Translations under genes and position numbers: made by a program | The notes under the pieces: model-generated | The model's input: only the letters and a program-made list of their open reading frames with translations | Databases searched by the model: none | What the model was told of the DNA's origin: nothing | Part shown: piece by piece, positions 1 to 6,123 of the stretch | How the letters are laid out: the number at the start of each line of letters is the position of its first letter | Position numbering within the stretch: position 1 is the stretch's first letter | Assembly (NCBI GenBank): GCA_946478935.1 | Contig: CAMLEL010000057.1 | Span: forward strand, 1 to 9,461 | Length of the DNA stretch: 9,461 bases | Source of the DNA: an uncultured Armatimonadota bacterium | GTDB lineage: Bacteria > Armatimonadota > Fimbriimonadia > Fimbriimonadales > Fimbriimonadaceae | Direction: 5' to 3'

Positions 1-83
1 GGCTTCATCTTGTGCTCGTGCCCGGGGCGTTCCTCTTGATGTTGGGGAGGCTGCTGCTTCGGATAGTCTTTTGTCGTTGCCAT
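1..83 (-). CDS. Short-chain dehydrogenase/reductase family protein, N-terminus only (partial)
   Basis: The complement opens an ATG at 83-81 and reads 27 codons to the window edge (MATTKDYPKQQPPQHQEERP, then GHEHKMKP). This lysine/glutamine/proline-rich lead, with a 'PPQHQ..RPG.E..M.P' pattern, is the usual N-terminal extension of one SDR subgroup (YhdF/GspA39-like, often annotated glucose-1-dehydrogenase or general-stress SDR). In those proteins it precedes the Rossmann TGxxxGIG motif, which would lie outside this window. A good Shine-Dalgarno (GAGG at 92-89) sits five bases before the ATG, which supports the start. The gene is divergent from the GH109 gene, with 116 bp between the two starts. 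Family assignment rests only on the N-terminal extension, so the substrate cannot be named. Confidence 0.72.
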   Translation of the reverse strand, partial: MATTKDYPKQQPPQHQEERPGHEHKMK

Positions 84-199
84 GGGTTCCTCAACTCCTT
101 GGACTCAATCATTCGACTTAACAGTTTCGGATTGGAGGTCGGAAGACATACCGATGTTTAGTAGCGTTTTAAGCTCGTTCTGGATAACCTAGCTTGACT
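84..199. other. Divergent intergenic region between the SDR and GH109 genes
   Basis: These 116 bp must carry the 5' signals of two divergent genes. On the SDR side there is a clear GAGG Shine-Dalgarno at 89-92. On the GH109 side no convincing Shine-Dalgarno precedes the ATG at 200; the nearest purine run (GGA at 182-184) is too far away. Boxes resembling -35 elements (TTGGAC at 99-104, TTGGAG at 132-137) are present, but neither has a good -10 at 16-18 bp, so I do not call a promoter. No strong inverted repeat was seen. Confidence 0.4.
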
Positions 200-1579
200 A
201 TGTCCAAAAGGATCGACCGCCGAGAATTCATCACCGCCGCTGGTGCGGCCAGCTTGGCGCTTGCAACCCACTCTATGGCCACTGAACAGAAGCCGCAACT
301 TAACAAACGAGCCGCCAAGGGCGCCCAGTCTGCTGCTGGGCTCGTAGCACCCAAACTTGATCGGGTTCGCTTCGGATTTATTGGCGTCGGCGCACGCGGC
401 AGTGGACATGTTGGCCAGATGCTGAGCATCGAAGGTGTGGATGTAGTAGCGATTTGCGATAATCACGTCCCATCCGCCGAGCGAAGCGCCAAGCGGGTTC
501 TCGACAAAACGGGCAAGTCTCCAGCCCTCTACACAAAGGGAGATACGGATTACAAGCGAATGCTGGATCGCGATGATATCGACGCGGTCATCATCAGCAC
601 CCCGTGGGATTGGCACGTGCCAATGGCGGTCGACGCAATGAAGGCCGGCAAGCATGCATTCATCGAGGTTCCTGCCGCAACGACGATCGAGGGATGTTGG
701 CAACTCGTGGATACATCCGAAGTCACGCAGAAGCACTGCATGATGATGGAGAACGTCAATTACGGGCGCGAAGAGCTCATGGTGCTCAATATGTGCCGGC
801 TGGGAGTTTTCGGCGAACTTCTTCATGGTGAGGCGGCCTACATTCACGATCTGCGCGGGCAGATGAATGAAGTTGAACATGGGACGGGCTCGTGGCGCAC
901 ATTGGAATATGCCGAGCGAAACGGCAATCTGTACCCAACTCACGGACTTGGACCCGTTGCCCAATACATGGATGTCAACCGAGGCGACCGGCTCGATTAC
1001 CTATCATCCGTTTCTTCGCCATCCCGAGCCCGCGAGATCTATGCGCGTGAGCATTTTCCCAAGGATCACAAATGGAATAAGCTGAAATTCGTCTGTGGCG
1101 ACATCAGTACAACCATCGCCAAGACGGTTAACGGCAAGACGTTGATGATCCAGTGGGACGAGCAGTTGCCCAGGCCCTACACCCGCCACAACCTGATTCA
1201 AGGGACCAAAGGCATCTGGGCAGGATTCCCGGACCGAGTCGTCATCGAAGGGAAAACGCCCAGCACGCATGAGTGGACCGAAGGCGACAAACTTACACCG
1301 TTTTACGCGGAGTACGATCACCCGCTTTGGAAGCGCGTTGGCGAAGAAGCGAGGCGTATGGGCGGACATGGCGGCATGGACTTCATCATGCTGTGGCGAA
1401 TCGTCTACTGCCTCCGAAATGGCCTACCGCTGGATCAGGACGTATACGACGCGGCCGTCTGGTCAGTCATCACTCCGCTCAGTGAGTGGTCGGTAAAGAA
1501 TCGTGGACAGTCGATCGACGTCCCGGATTTCACGCGCGGCAAGTGGAAGACGATGAAGCCTTTGGGCATTGTCAGCTGA
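200..1579 (+). CDS. GH109-type alpha-N-acetylgalactosaminidase homologue (Gfo/Idh/MocA fold), Tat-exported
   Basis: The 459-aa protein begins with a twin-arginine signal (DRREF at residues 6-10, then an Ala/Leu-rich stretch to about residue 27). A Rossmann domain follows, with a G-V-G-A-R-G dinucleotide loop at 62-67. The C-terminal half matches the Elizabethkingia NagA/GH109 pattern throughout: SPW-like 'STPWDWH' (133-139), '[12 protein letters not shown]' (241-252), 'MDVNRGDRL' (257-265), 'RPYTRHN' (325-331) and 'HGGMDF' (390-395), ending 'PDFTRGKWK'. Residues equivalent to those implicated in EmNagA are all present: Glu156, Tyr188, Tyr245, His248 and Tyr327. In GH109 a tightly bound NAD+ transiently oxidises C3 to drive elimination and hydrolysis of alpha-GalNAc. 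Tat export would fit a protein that folds around NAD+ before secretion (inference). I chose ATG 200 over an in-frame TTG at 194; neither has a good Shine-Dalgarno. Other activities known in this fold family (for example alpha-galactosidase or a sugar dehydrogenase) remain possible. Confidence 0.88.
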   Translation: MSKRIDRREFITAAGAASLALATHSMATEQKPQLNKRAAKGAQSAAGLVAPKLDRVRFGFIGVGARGSGHVGQMLSIEGVDVVAICDNHVPSAERSAKRVLDKTGKSPALYTKGDTDYKRMLDRDDIDAVIISTPWDWHVPMAVDAMKAGKHAFIEVPAATTIEGCWQLVDTSEVTQKHCMMMENVNYGREELMVLNMCRLGVFGELLHGEAAYIHDLRGQMNEVEHGTGSWRTLEYAERNGNLYPTHGLGPVAQYMDVNRGDRLDYLSSVSSPSRAREIYAREHFPKDHKWNKLKFVCGDISTTIAKTVNGKTLMIQWDEQLPRPYTRHNLIQGTKGIWAGFPDRVVIEGKTPSTHEWTEGDKLTPFYAEYDHPLWKRVGEEARRMGGHGGMDFIMLWRIVYCLRNGLPLDQDVYDAAVWSVITPLSEWSVKNRGQSIDVPDFTRGKWKTMKPLGIVS

Positions 1580-1589
1580 TCAAGCTTCG

Positions 1590-3101
1590 CTAGGCTGCCC
1601 AATGGTCGATTTCATCATCGACCCATTGGGCGGCGACGAGGTCCTTGCCAGACTTTCGGTCGTAATGCTTCTTCGCTTCCTCAAAGGTCATTGTGGGATT
1701 GCTCCACTTGAGTCCCTTGGCGGCAAGCATCATGTCGAAAAACTTGATGTTTGGCGTGATGCCCGCCACCTGTTCACATCCTGGCCCAACCGCAGTCACC
1801 ATGACGTGGTCGCAGGTGTGATTGCCGCTTGTCCAGGTGACCTTTGTGTGATTACCGAGAACTGCAGCCAAGGTAGCGGAAAGGGATCGATGGAAGGTTG
1901 AGATTCGGAGCGGCGAATTTCCTTTCTGGGCATCGAGCACAGCCACCGCCTCGTCGCCGCTTAGGCCGATTCCAAGCTTCTGCCGGACAATGTCCTGAAC
2001 GTCCGAAACCGTCGTATCGGCTTTGATCGATCCCGTGATACCGCCAAAGCTGGATTTCATGCCCGATAGAAGCTTGAGCCCGGCCGTGCTCTCGATATAC
2101 TCCTGACCGGCGCCATTGAGCGATGGACCGCCGGTTGCATGGTCGGCGGTAATGATCACCAGGGTGTTTTTGTCCTGGAGGGCGAATTCTACGGCGGTCC
2201 GCACCGCATTCTCAAACTCAATCTGGTCATACATCATGCCCGCAAAGTCGTTCCCGTGCGCGGCATGATCCACCTTGCCACCTTCGATCTGAAGCAAGAA
2301 TCCCTTGGGAGAATTCTTAAGGGACTCAAGTGCAGTCCGAACCGTTTCAGTCAGGGTCGGAGTTGCCGTTGCAAGTGCTGCGTCATTCTGCTGATCGACC
2401 GAGTAGGGTCGATGACTGTCCGAGAAAACCCCCAAGAGCTTGTCGCCTTTGAGCCTGAGAAGTTCGTCGCGGGTTCGCGCAATCTTGTAACCAGATCTCA
2501 CGTAATCGGCATACAGATCACGCTTGTCTCGTCGCTTGTCGGCAGCGAAGAAGCTATTGCCACCCCCGAAGAGCACGTCGACTTCAGCCTGCAGATACTG
2601 CTCAGCGATGAGCGGCTCCATGCCCCGATTCTCACAGCAAGCGGCAAACCCTGCAGGCGTGGCGTGGGTAATCGTGGTGGTGGTCACAAGTCCGGTCCGT
2701 ACGCCGGCTTCCTTCATCAGCGAATTCAACGTCCGCAGCTTCGTGCCATCCGGATACATATTGACCTGACCATTCCAGATTCGTCGGCCACATCCCCATG
2801 TCGAACTGGCGGCGGAAGAATCTGTAACCACGGAATTGAGAGAGCGGGTCTCTTGGAGCCCGCTGACAGCGTACTCCTCGGTCATGAGCGTCTGCCAGTA
2901 GGATGCTTTGCCTTCCATGATCTGGCGGAAGTAGTTCACCATGCTGAGGGTCTGCAGCGAAAGCCCATCGGAAACGCAAAAAATGATGTTCTTCGGCAGG
3001 CGGCCCTTGGATTGAATCAACTCCAAGTTGGAGCTGCCCAATGCAGCGGCGCCAACCCCGGCAATACCGGCGCCCAAAAAGGAACGGCGTGACAGGCTCA
3101 T
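1590..3101 (-). CDS. Alkaline phosphatase (PhoA family), Tat-exported
   Basis: This 503-aa protein hydrolyses phosphate monoesters outside the cytoplasm. A Tat signal (RRSF at residues 5-8, hydrophobic to about 22) precedes the alkaline phosphatase fold. By alignment to E. coli PhoA the catalytic set is complete. Asp45 (in VSDG) is a metal ligand and Ser95 (in VTDSSA) is the nucleophile. Thr148 (in HATPA) is a Mg-site ligand and Arg159 binds phosphate. Glu273, Asp278 and His282 lie in EGGKVDHAAH, Asp320 and His321 in TADH, and His428 in GNHT. Positions equal to E. coli Asp153 and Lys328 are His146 and His279, the mammalian-like combination. The length is close to family norms. Translation starts 25 bp after a small predicted DNA-binding protein, so co-transcription is likely. 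A 17-bp palindrome lies just before the ATG, and the Shine-Dalgarno there is weak. It is convergent with the GH109 gene, with 10 bp between the stops. Confidence 0.93.
   Translation of the reverse strand: MSLSRRSFLGAGIAGVGAAALGSSNLELIQSKGRLPKNIIFCVSDGLSLQTLSMVNYFRQIMEGKASYWQTLMTEEYAVSGLQETRSLNSVVTDSSAASSTWGCGRRIWNGQVNMYPDGTKLRTLNSLMKEAGVRTGLVTTTTITHATPAGFAACCENRGMEPLIAEQYLQAEVDVLFGGGNSFFAADKRRDKRDLYADYVRSGYKIARTRDELLRLKGDKLLGVFSDSHRPYSVDQQNDAALATATPTLTETVRTALESLKNSPKGFLLQIEGGKVDHAAHGNDFAGMMYDQIEFENAVRTAVEFALQDKNTLVIITADHATGGPSLNGAGQEYIESTAGLKLLSGMKSSFGGITGSIKADTTVSDVQDIVRQKLGIGLSGDEAVAVLDAQKGNSPLRISTFHRSLSATLAAVLGNHTKVTWTSGNHTCDHVMVTAVGPGCEQVAGITPNIKFFDMMLAAKGLKWSNPTMTFEEAKKHYDRKSGKDLVAAQWVDDEIDHWAA
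1597..1631. repeat. Long hairpin in the last codons of the phosphatase gene, at the convergent GH109/phosphatase junction
   Basis: GCCCAATGGTCGAT (1597-1610) is complementary to ATCGA plus CCATTGGGC (1617-1621 and 1623-1631). This gives a 14-bp stem with a six-base loop (TTCATC) and one bulged C at 1622. It encodes the phosphatase tail, VDDEIDHWA, and begins 18 bases after the GH109 stop. It could act as a bidirectional transcription terminator or an mRNA 3'-end stabiliser. Neither side has the T-run of a classical intrinsic terminator, so the terminator role is inference. Confidence 0.6.
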
Positions 3102-3103
3102 TC

Positions 3104-3120
3104 TTTAAGCCTAGCTTAAA
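3104..3120. repeat. 17-bp palindrome immediately upstream of the phosphatase start
   Basis: TTTAAGC (3104-3110) and GCTTAAA (3114-3120) form a perfect inverted repeat around a three-base centre (CTA). It occupies most of the 25-bp gap between the small wHTH gene and the phosphatase, and starts two bases before the phosphatase ATG. It overlaps the place where a Shine-Dalgarno would sit. It could be a repressor operator or an RNA hairpin limiting initiation. It is too AT-rich and short-looped to be a strong terminator. Confidence 0.5.
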
Positions 3121-3126
3121 CGGAGA

Positions 3127-3525
3127 TCAACTTGCCTCGGCCGAAGCAGTTTCCATAAGCCAGATTCGTTCCCTTAACATAGTCCGGCCCATCAGAGTCA
3201 GGGAATAACCCTTTCCATAGCCATCCTTGGGGTTCTCGCTATTGGTTCGGCGTGGGCCCGGACGGAGATAGCCCTTGTTGCACAATGACCACGCAGCGTC
3301 CATGTAAAGTCCCTCCAACTCGACGATTTCTGGACCACGATCCGTTGACTTGGGTCGCTGATATTCGACGATCTCCATCAGCCAGGGAAGGTACAGGTCG
3401 AAGTCGTAAGATTTCTCGACTATTCGGCGCTCCCTTTGAGCCAAGTTTTCGACAATGAAATCAAGGATGTAGTCTTCAGCTTCCTGAAGGCTCCGAGCAA
3501 GGCGTCCACGGCTATCGTCAAACAT
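3127..3525 (-). CDS. Small predicted winged-helix protein, function unknown
   Basis: I do not recognise this 132-aa protein. The start is set at ATG 3525-3523. A GGAG Shine-Dalgarno lies seven bases before it, and a good promoter lies just upstream, inside the stretch that would be coding if the frame's earlier ATG (3594) were used. Residues 1-40 look helical and charged (RSLQEAEDYILDFIVENLAQ at 11-30). Residues 70-120 read like a winged helix: a helix around 'LYMDAAWSLCNKGYL', a basic Arg/Gly/Asn/Lys wing, then 'GYSLTLMGRTML', the strand-plus-helix ending common in bacterial wHTH domains. It has no signal peptide or membrane segment. It is 25 bp upstream of the alkaline phosphatase on the same strand and probably co-transcribed. 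A regulatory role is inference from fold and context only. Confidence 0.75.
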   Translation of the reverse strand: MFDDSRGRLARSLQEAEDYILDFIVENLAQRERRIVEKSYDFDLYLPWLMEIVEYQRPKSTDRGPEIVELEGLYMDAAWSLCNKGYLRPGPRRTNSENPKDGYGKGYSLTLMGRTMLRERIWLMETASAEAS

Positions 3526-3542
3526 TGTTTCGCTCCAGCTAT

Positions 3543-3571
3543 AGCATAGGACGAACCATCGAGATTGCCAA
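3543..3571 (-). promoter_or_regulatory. Predicted sigma70-type promoter for the wHTH-phosphatase unit
   Basis: On the minus strand TTGGCA (3571-3566; five of six against TTGACA) is followed after exactly 17 bp by TATGCT (3548-3543; four of six against TATAAT). The expected start site is about 7 bases further on. That leaves a very short leader containing the GGAG Shine-Dalgarno before the ATG at 3525. Spacing and position are both good, but there is no experimental support. Confidence 0.5.
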
Positions 3572-3598
3572 GTGCGCTCAGTCACACCAACCAAAGTC

Positions 3599-3645
3599 AG
3601 ACCGTGGGTCTATCGTCCGTGGGTGGGACACCTCGGTCCCCCGGG
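3599..3645. repeat. G/C-rich block with direct and inverted repeats in the divergent intergenic region
   Basis: Within the 160-bp gap between the wHTH gene and the small membrane protein there are two copies of CCGTGGGT (3602-3609 and 3617-3624), 15 bp apart. There is also a hairpin AGACC/GGTCT (3599-3603 and 3607-3611, three-base loop). A second short hairpin, GGGAC/GTCCC, lies around 3626-3641. The block lies between the two divergent starts and could hold regulator sites. The remainder of 3526-3685 shows an AT-rich stretch (3649-3673) before the plus-strand gene, but no convincing -35/-10 pair. Confidence 0.35.
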
Positions 3646-3685
3646 CCCATATTAAAAGTAAGTCTGTAAATAAGTTGGTTGGATC

Positions 3686-3916
3686 ATGGCAAAGATCAGA
3701 AAGGAGTTCAAATCTTTAACGGCATCTCGAACAGGATTGCCCGCGGTCCAGGAGGACGATCAAGATTCGTTGGAATCGAACCGGGGTGGTTGGTTGATCA
3801 TCATCGCGATCGTCATCGCGTTCACGGTTGCCTTGCAGATGGAATCCGAACAGCGCACGCCCGACAAAAAGACGTTGCTGAACTACATGGCAACCCAATT
3901 CGATCCTGCAAGCTAG
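3686..3916 (+). CDS. Small single-pass membrane protein, function unknown
   Basis: This 76-residue ORF has a basic N-terminus (MAKIRKEFKS), an acidic linker (QEDDQDSLE, 22-30) and one clear transmembrane helix at about 35-52 (WLIIIAIVIAFTVALQM). A short, mixed-charge C-terminal tail of about 24 residues follows. By the positive-inside rule the N-terminus is predicted cytoplasmic. I recognise no family. Support for it being real: an ATG start, a sensible hydrophobic segment, a position divergent to the wHTH gene, and a stop codon fitted exactly against the convergent membrane-protein gene. The Shine-Dalgarno is weak (GG/TTGGA near the ATG). It could be a small accessory subunit of the neighbouring five-TM protein, but that is speculation. 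Confidence 0.62.
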   Translation: MAKIRKEFKSLTASRTGLPAVQEDDQDSLESNRGGWLIIIAIVIAFTVALQMESEQRTPDKKTLLNYMATQFDPAS

Positions 3917-4740
3917 GCCATTCCCGGCCGTCGAAACATCCAGGCGAAGAGTCCGCCGATCGCAGCAAGCAACACGACGATAATCAAAAATCCGCCGATC
4001 CCAGGCAGGGCAAGTCCGGCGGCAGCAGAGCCGACAATAAATAAGGCTAACAGGCCCCAGCTGAGAACGAGTTTCCCGATCACCTTCGACTTGTTGTCAC
4101 CACGCTTGGCCGCATCCAAGAGGTGAGAGTTTCCGCACTTTTCGCACACGATTGCCGTAAGCGGGTTATCGTGGTTGCAGGCCCGGCAGCGCAGGTGGTC
4201 AGCATAGAGTGGTACGGTGCCCGCCTGCCGCATCCATTGTTTGACCTTGTAGTCTTCATCCCTGAATTGGTCCCGAAGCGACCGGTTGGTCACATTGTCC
4301 TTCTGATTCGGAATTGCATCCAGCGTGGCGGTTGCGATCGCAATGGCTTGGTGGACCATTCCTTGGGAGTGCAGCGCCTTGGCCACTTCCAGCTTACTTG
4401 CGAAGTTATCCGGACGTTCGGCAAGGGACTGATAGGCTCGCTCAAGACGGGCCACGTCGAAACTGTTCAGATCCGCTCGATCTAACTGATTCAACATAAA
4501 GGGGAAGAACGCCATCAGCGTCAGGGCGACGACCAGGACGACAGCCGGAATGGCGGGATGCGGCGGCCTAACCGTGAGCACCAGCACACCCATGATGCCT
4601 ACCACCGACCCGAGTCCCATCGCAGCGGGGATATCTCCGTCGATCATCTTGTAAACAATCAACAGGACCGCGATGCCCAGCACCACGCCTGAGGCCACGG
4701 CGATCATCAAACCGCCGACCATTTCTGCTGCGTCACCCAT
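3913..4740 (-). CDS. Five-TM membrane protein with a cytoplasmic zinc-ribbon and TPR-like segment, function unknown
   Basis: The 275-aa protein has three N-terminal helices (about 10-30, 38-57 and 63-83), a soluble middle (84-222) and two C-terminal helices (about 223-243 and 248-268). The middle first shows a helical stretch at 94-145 resembling a tetratricopeptide pair (RAYQSLAERPDNFASKLEVA, then ALHSQGMVHQAIAIA). It then shows a zinc ribbon with Cys185-x2-Cys188 and Cys199-x2-Cys202. The positive C-terminus (FRRPGMA) suggests the middle faces the cytoplasm. The ATG at 4740 has a strong Shine-Dalgarno (GAGG at 4772-4769 of a hairpin, and an AGGTGAT at 4748-4742 directly before the start). 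It lies 59 bp downstream of the NahK-like gene on the same strand. Its stop shares CTAG with the convergent small protein. Such proteins often have roles in assembling or monitoring membrane complexes, but I cannot assign one. Confidence 0.85.
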   Translation of the reverse strand: MGDAAEMVGGLMIAVASGVVLGIAVLLIVYKMIDGDIPAAMGLGSVVGIMGVLVLTVRPPHPAIPAVVLVVALTLMAFFPFMLNQLDRADLNSFDVARLERAYQSLAERPDNFASKLEVAKALHSQGMVHQAIAIATATLDAIPNQKDNVTNRSLRDQFRDEDYKVKQWMRQAGTVPLYADHLRCRACNHDNPLTAIVCEKCGNSHLLDAAKRGDNKSKVIGKLVLSWGLLALFIVGSAAAGLALPGIGGFLIIVVLLAAIGGLFAWMFRRPGMA

Positions 4741-4746
4741 CCATCA

Positions 4747-4772
4747 CCTCGAATAAACGGACGGTTTCGAGG
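4747..4772 (-). promoter_or_regulatory. Hairpin sequestering the ribosome binding site of the zinc-ribbon membrane protein
   Basis: CCTCGAA (4747-4753) and TTCGAGG (4766-4772) are perfectly complementary, with a 12-base loop. Read on the minus strand, the 3' arm contains the GAGG Shine-Dalgarno, six bases before the ATG at 4740, so folding would hide it. It lies in the 59-bp gap after the NahK-like gene. It could instead be an operator or a weak terminator; no T-run follows. Function is inference. Confidence 0.45.
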
Positions 4773-4799
4773 TAGGAATGGTTTGAAAGATCGGAAGAC

Positions 4800-6041
4800 T
4801 TAGATGAGGGGAACACGGTTCGCGTATTCGCTGAGGATTGCTTCTGCTTCCGCTTCATGTTCCACAAGCTTCTCGAAAAGGCGAATCTGCACCATCGCGC
4901 GAACCTTGTTTAGATCCGCCGGATCGTTCGGTCCTAGTTTGAAGTACGTATCGCCCCGGAGATAATCGGAGAGGAACCGAACGCCCAATTCCAGCGAGAT
5001 GACTTGGACTGCCCGAGGCATCAGGGCGATTTCTTCTTCGGTTGCCGTCGAGGCCGTGCTGAGGAATCCCTCGGTAACAGCTCGGTACACCTCCCGGTCG
5101 ACTTGGACCCTGGAAAGATCGCGCTCTTTTTCGCCCGCAACATTGGCCAGGGATCGAACCATATCTCCCCAATCTGCCAGCCATGTCAGAGGCATGATCG
5201 TATCGAGATCGACCAACGACATGACCTTGCCCGTGAGGGCGTCGAAAAGGAAGTTCTCGATCTTGGTGTCGCCGTGGATGGCTGTCGTCCTGATCTTCCC
5301 AGACATCTGAGCCTCAGCAAGGGAAAGCGCCCGATCTCGGTTCTCCATGCAAATCTGGATGAAAGGCGCCAACTCTGGATCGCAAACCCGTCGAATTCGC
5401 TCTTCTTCAGCGCAATCGCAAAGGAAATGCCGCTCCGTAGCCCGCCGGACCTCATCTTCCTTGGGCAATCTGTCGGCAACAGATTCGAAGGATCGACAAC
5501 CCGCCAAGGCCGCGTCCAACTGGTCGAAATAGATCTTGGTGTTGCGGTAACCAGGCAGCGCCGTTGGTACTTCATTGGCATCGACAGTAGAAGTCAAGTC
5601 GTGATAAATTGCCAGGCCACGCCCAACTTCGTAGGCCGTTTCCGCTTGTCGGTGCTCAGGTAGCTCGCCCAAAGACTTATAGCTGACCGTCCCCTCGATG
5701 TAGAGCATCATCCTCCAGATGCCTTCTTCCTCATGGAAAAGAACGGCTTCCTTTGTCGGCACCAGCTCGGGCACCTGCCAACCGGTTTCTGCCGCCAACC
5801 CTTGGTGGATCGCCTGCTTTTGGGCTTCGATGCTCGCGATCATCCCAGTCATCACGCGATCCGAAAGAGGGAATACATCGGGATTGACTCGCTGGAGAAG
5901 GTAAGGGCGCTTCTCCGGACCGGCAGAGACGAGGAGTGTATCTAGATTGATATTGCCCCGGCCCTCGAAGAACTCAATCTCAAAGGGGTGCTCGATATGG
6001 AATTGTTCGGCAATGGCGCGAGCGCGGTCGAGGGAGAACAT
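4800..6041 (-). CDS. nahK: N-acetylhexosamine 1-kinase-like phosphotransferase (NahK family)
   Basis: Predicted cytoplasmic 413-aa kinase of the aminoglycoside-phosphotransferase (APH) fold. Bifidobacterial NahK phosphorylates GlcNAc and GalNAc at C1 with ATP. Matches to it run the full length. The N-terminal Gly-rich strand contains 'GRGNIN' (27-32). Then come 'RPYLLQRVNPDVFP' (45-58), 'GTVSYKSL' (117-124), the catalytic loop His256-Gly-Asp258-x4-Asn263 and the metal motif Asp278-Leu-Asp280 in 'DLDTIMP'. The C-terminal part has 'WGDMVRS' (291-297), 'EKERDLSRV' (304-312) and 'ELGVRFLSDYLRGDTYF' (351-367). Asp258 is the expected base. A GAGG Shine-Dalgarno lies five bases before the ATG. There is no signal peptide. 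It lies 127 bp downstream of the GH95 gene and would salvage HexNAc released by the GH20/GH109 enzymes. No LNB/GNB phosphorylase or GlmU-like uridylyltransferase is in the window. A related sugar or amino-alcohol kinase is the main alternative. Confidence 0.84.
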   Translation of the reverse strand: MFSLDRARAIAEQFHIEHPFEIEFFEGRGNINLDTLLVSAGPEKRPYLLQRVNPDVFPLSDRVMTGMIASIEAQKQAIHQGLAAETGWQVPELVPTKEAVLFHEEEGIWRMMLYIEGTVSYKSLGELPEHRQAETAYEVGRGLAIYHDLTSTVDANEVPTALPGYRNTKIYFDQLDAALAGCRSFESVADRLPKEDEVRRATERHFLCDCAEEERIRRVCDPELAPFIQICMENRDRALSLAEAQMSGKIRTTAIHGDTKIENFLFDALTGKVMSLVDLDTIMPLTWLADWGDMVRSLANVAGEKERDLSRVQVDREVYRAVTEGFLSTASTATEEEIALMPRAVQVISLELGVRFLSDYLRGDTYFKLGPNDPADLNKVRAMVQIRLFEKLVEHEAEAEAILSEYANRVPLI

Positions 6042-6054
6042 TAGAGCCTCGGTG

Positions 6055-6063
6055 AGTATAGCA
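6055..6063 (-). promoter_or_regulatory. Candidate extended -10 promoter before the NahK-like gene
   Basis: On the minus strand TGC-TATACT (6063-6055) matches an extended -10 (TGn-TATAAT, five of six) just upstream of the kinase. No good -35 is found at 16-18 bp, which extended -10 promoters can tolerate. The predicted start site would give a leader of only about seven bases, overlapping the GAGG Shine-Dalgarno (6050-6047). If real it would separate nahK from the GH20-GH95 transcript. Confidence 0.3.
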
Positions 6064-6123
6064 AAAGGACGGTTCAGACGGATAGATCGCCTCTCAACCT
6101 ACCTCTTCCAAATTGTCGGCTCA

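Noticed and set aside
194..199. TTG start for the GH109 gene
   Set aside because: It adds only two residues and has no better Shine-Dalgarno than the ATG at 200. The Tat motif position is normal from the ATG.
158..964. 268-aa open frame on the minus strand opposite the GH109 gene
   Set aside because: It is antisense to a well-supported catalytic gene, has no recognisable domain, and its composition fits an opposite-strand shadow of biased codons.
2139..3092. 317-aa open frame on the plus strand opposite the phosphatase
   Set aside because: It lies wholly inside the phosphatase gene, shows no domain or hydrophobic pattern, and the phosphatase motifs are complete on the other strand.
3526..3594. 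Upstream extension of the wHTH gene to the ATG at 3594
   Set aside because: The ATG at 3525 has a GGAG site at good spacing, and a -35/-10 pair lies within the would-be extension. The extra 23 residues look non-conserved.
3643..3685. Promoter for the small membrane protein in the AT-rich stretch
   Set aside because: No -35/-10 pair with acceptable spacing was found; composition alone is not enough.
5004..5663. 219-aa plus-strand frame opposite the NahK-like gene
   Set aside because: It is a shadow of the kinase gene, whose catalytic motifs are intact on the minus strand.
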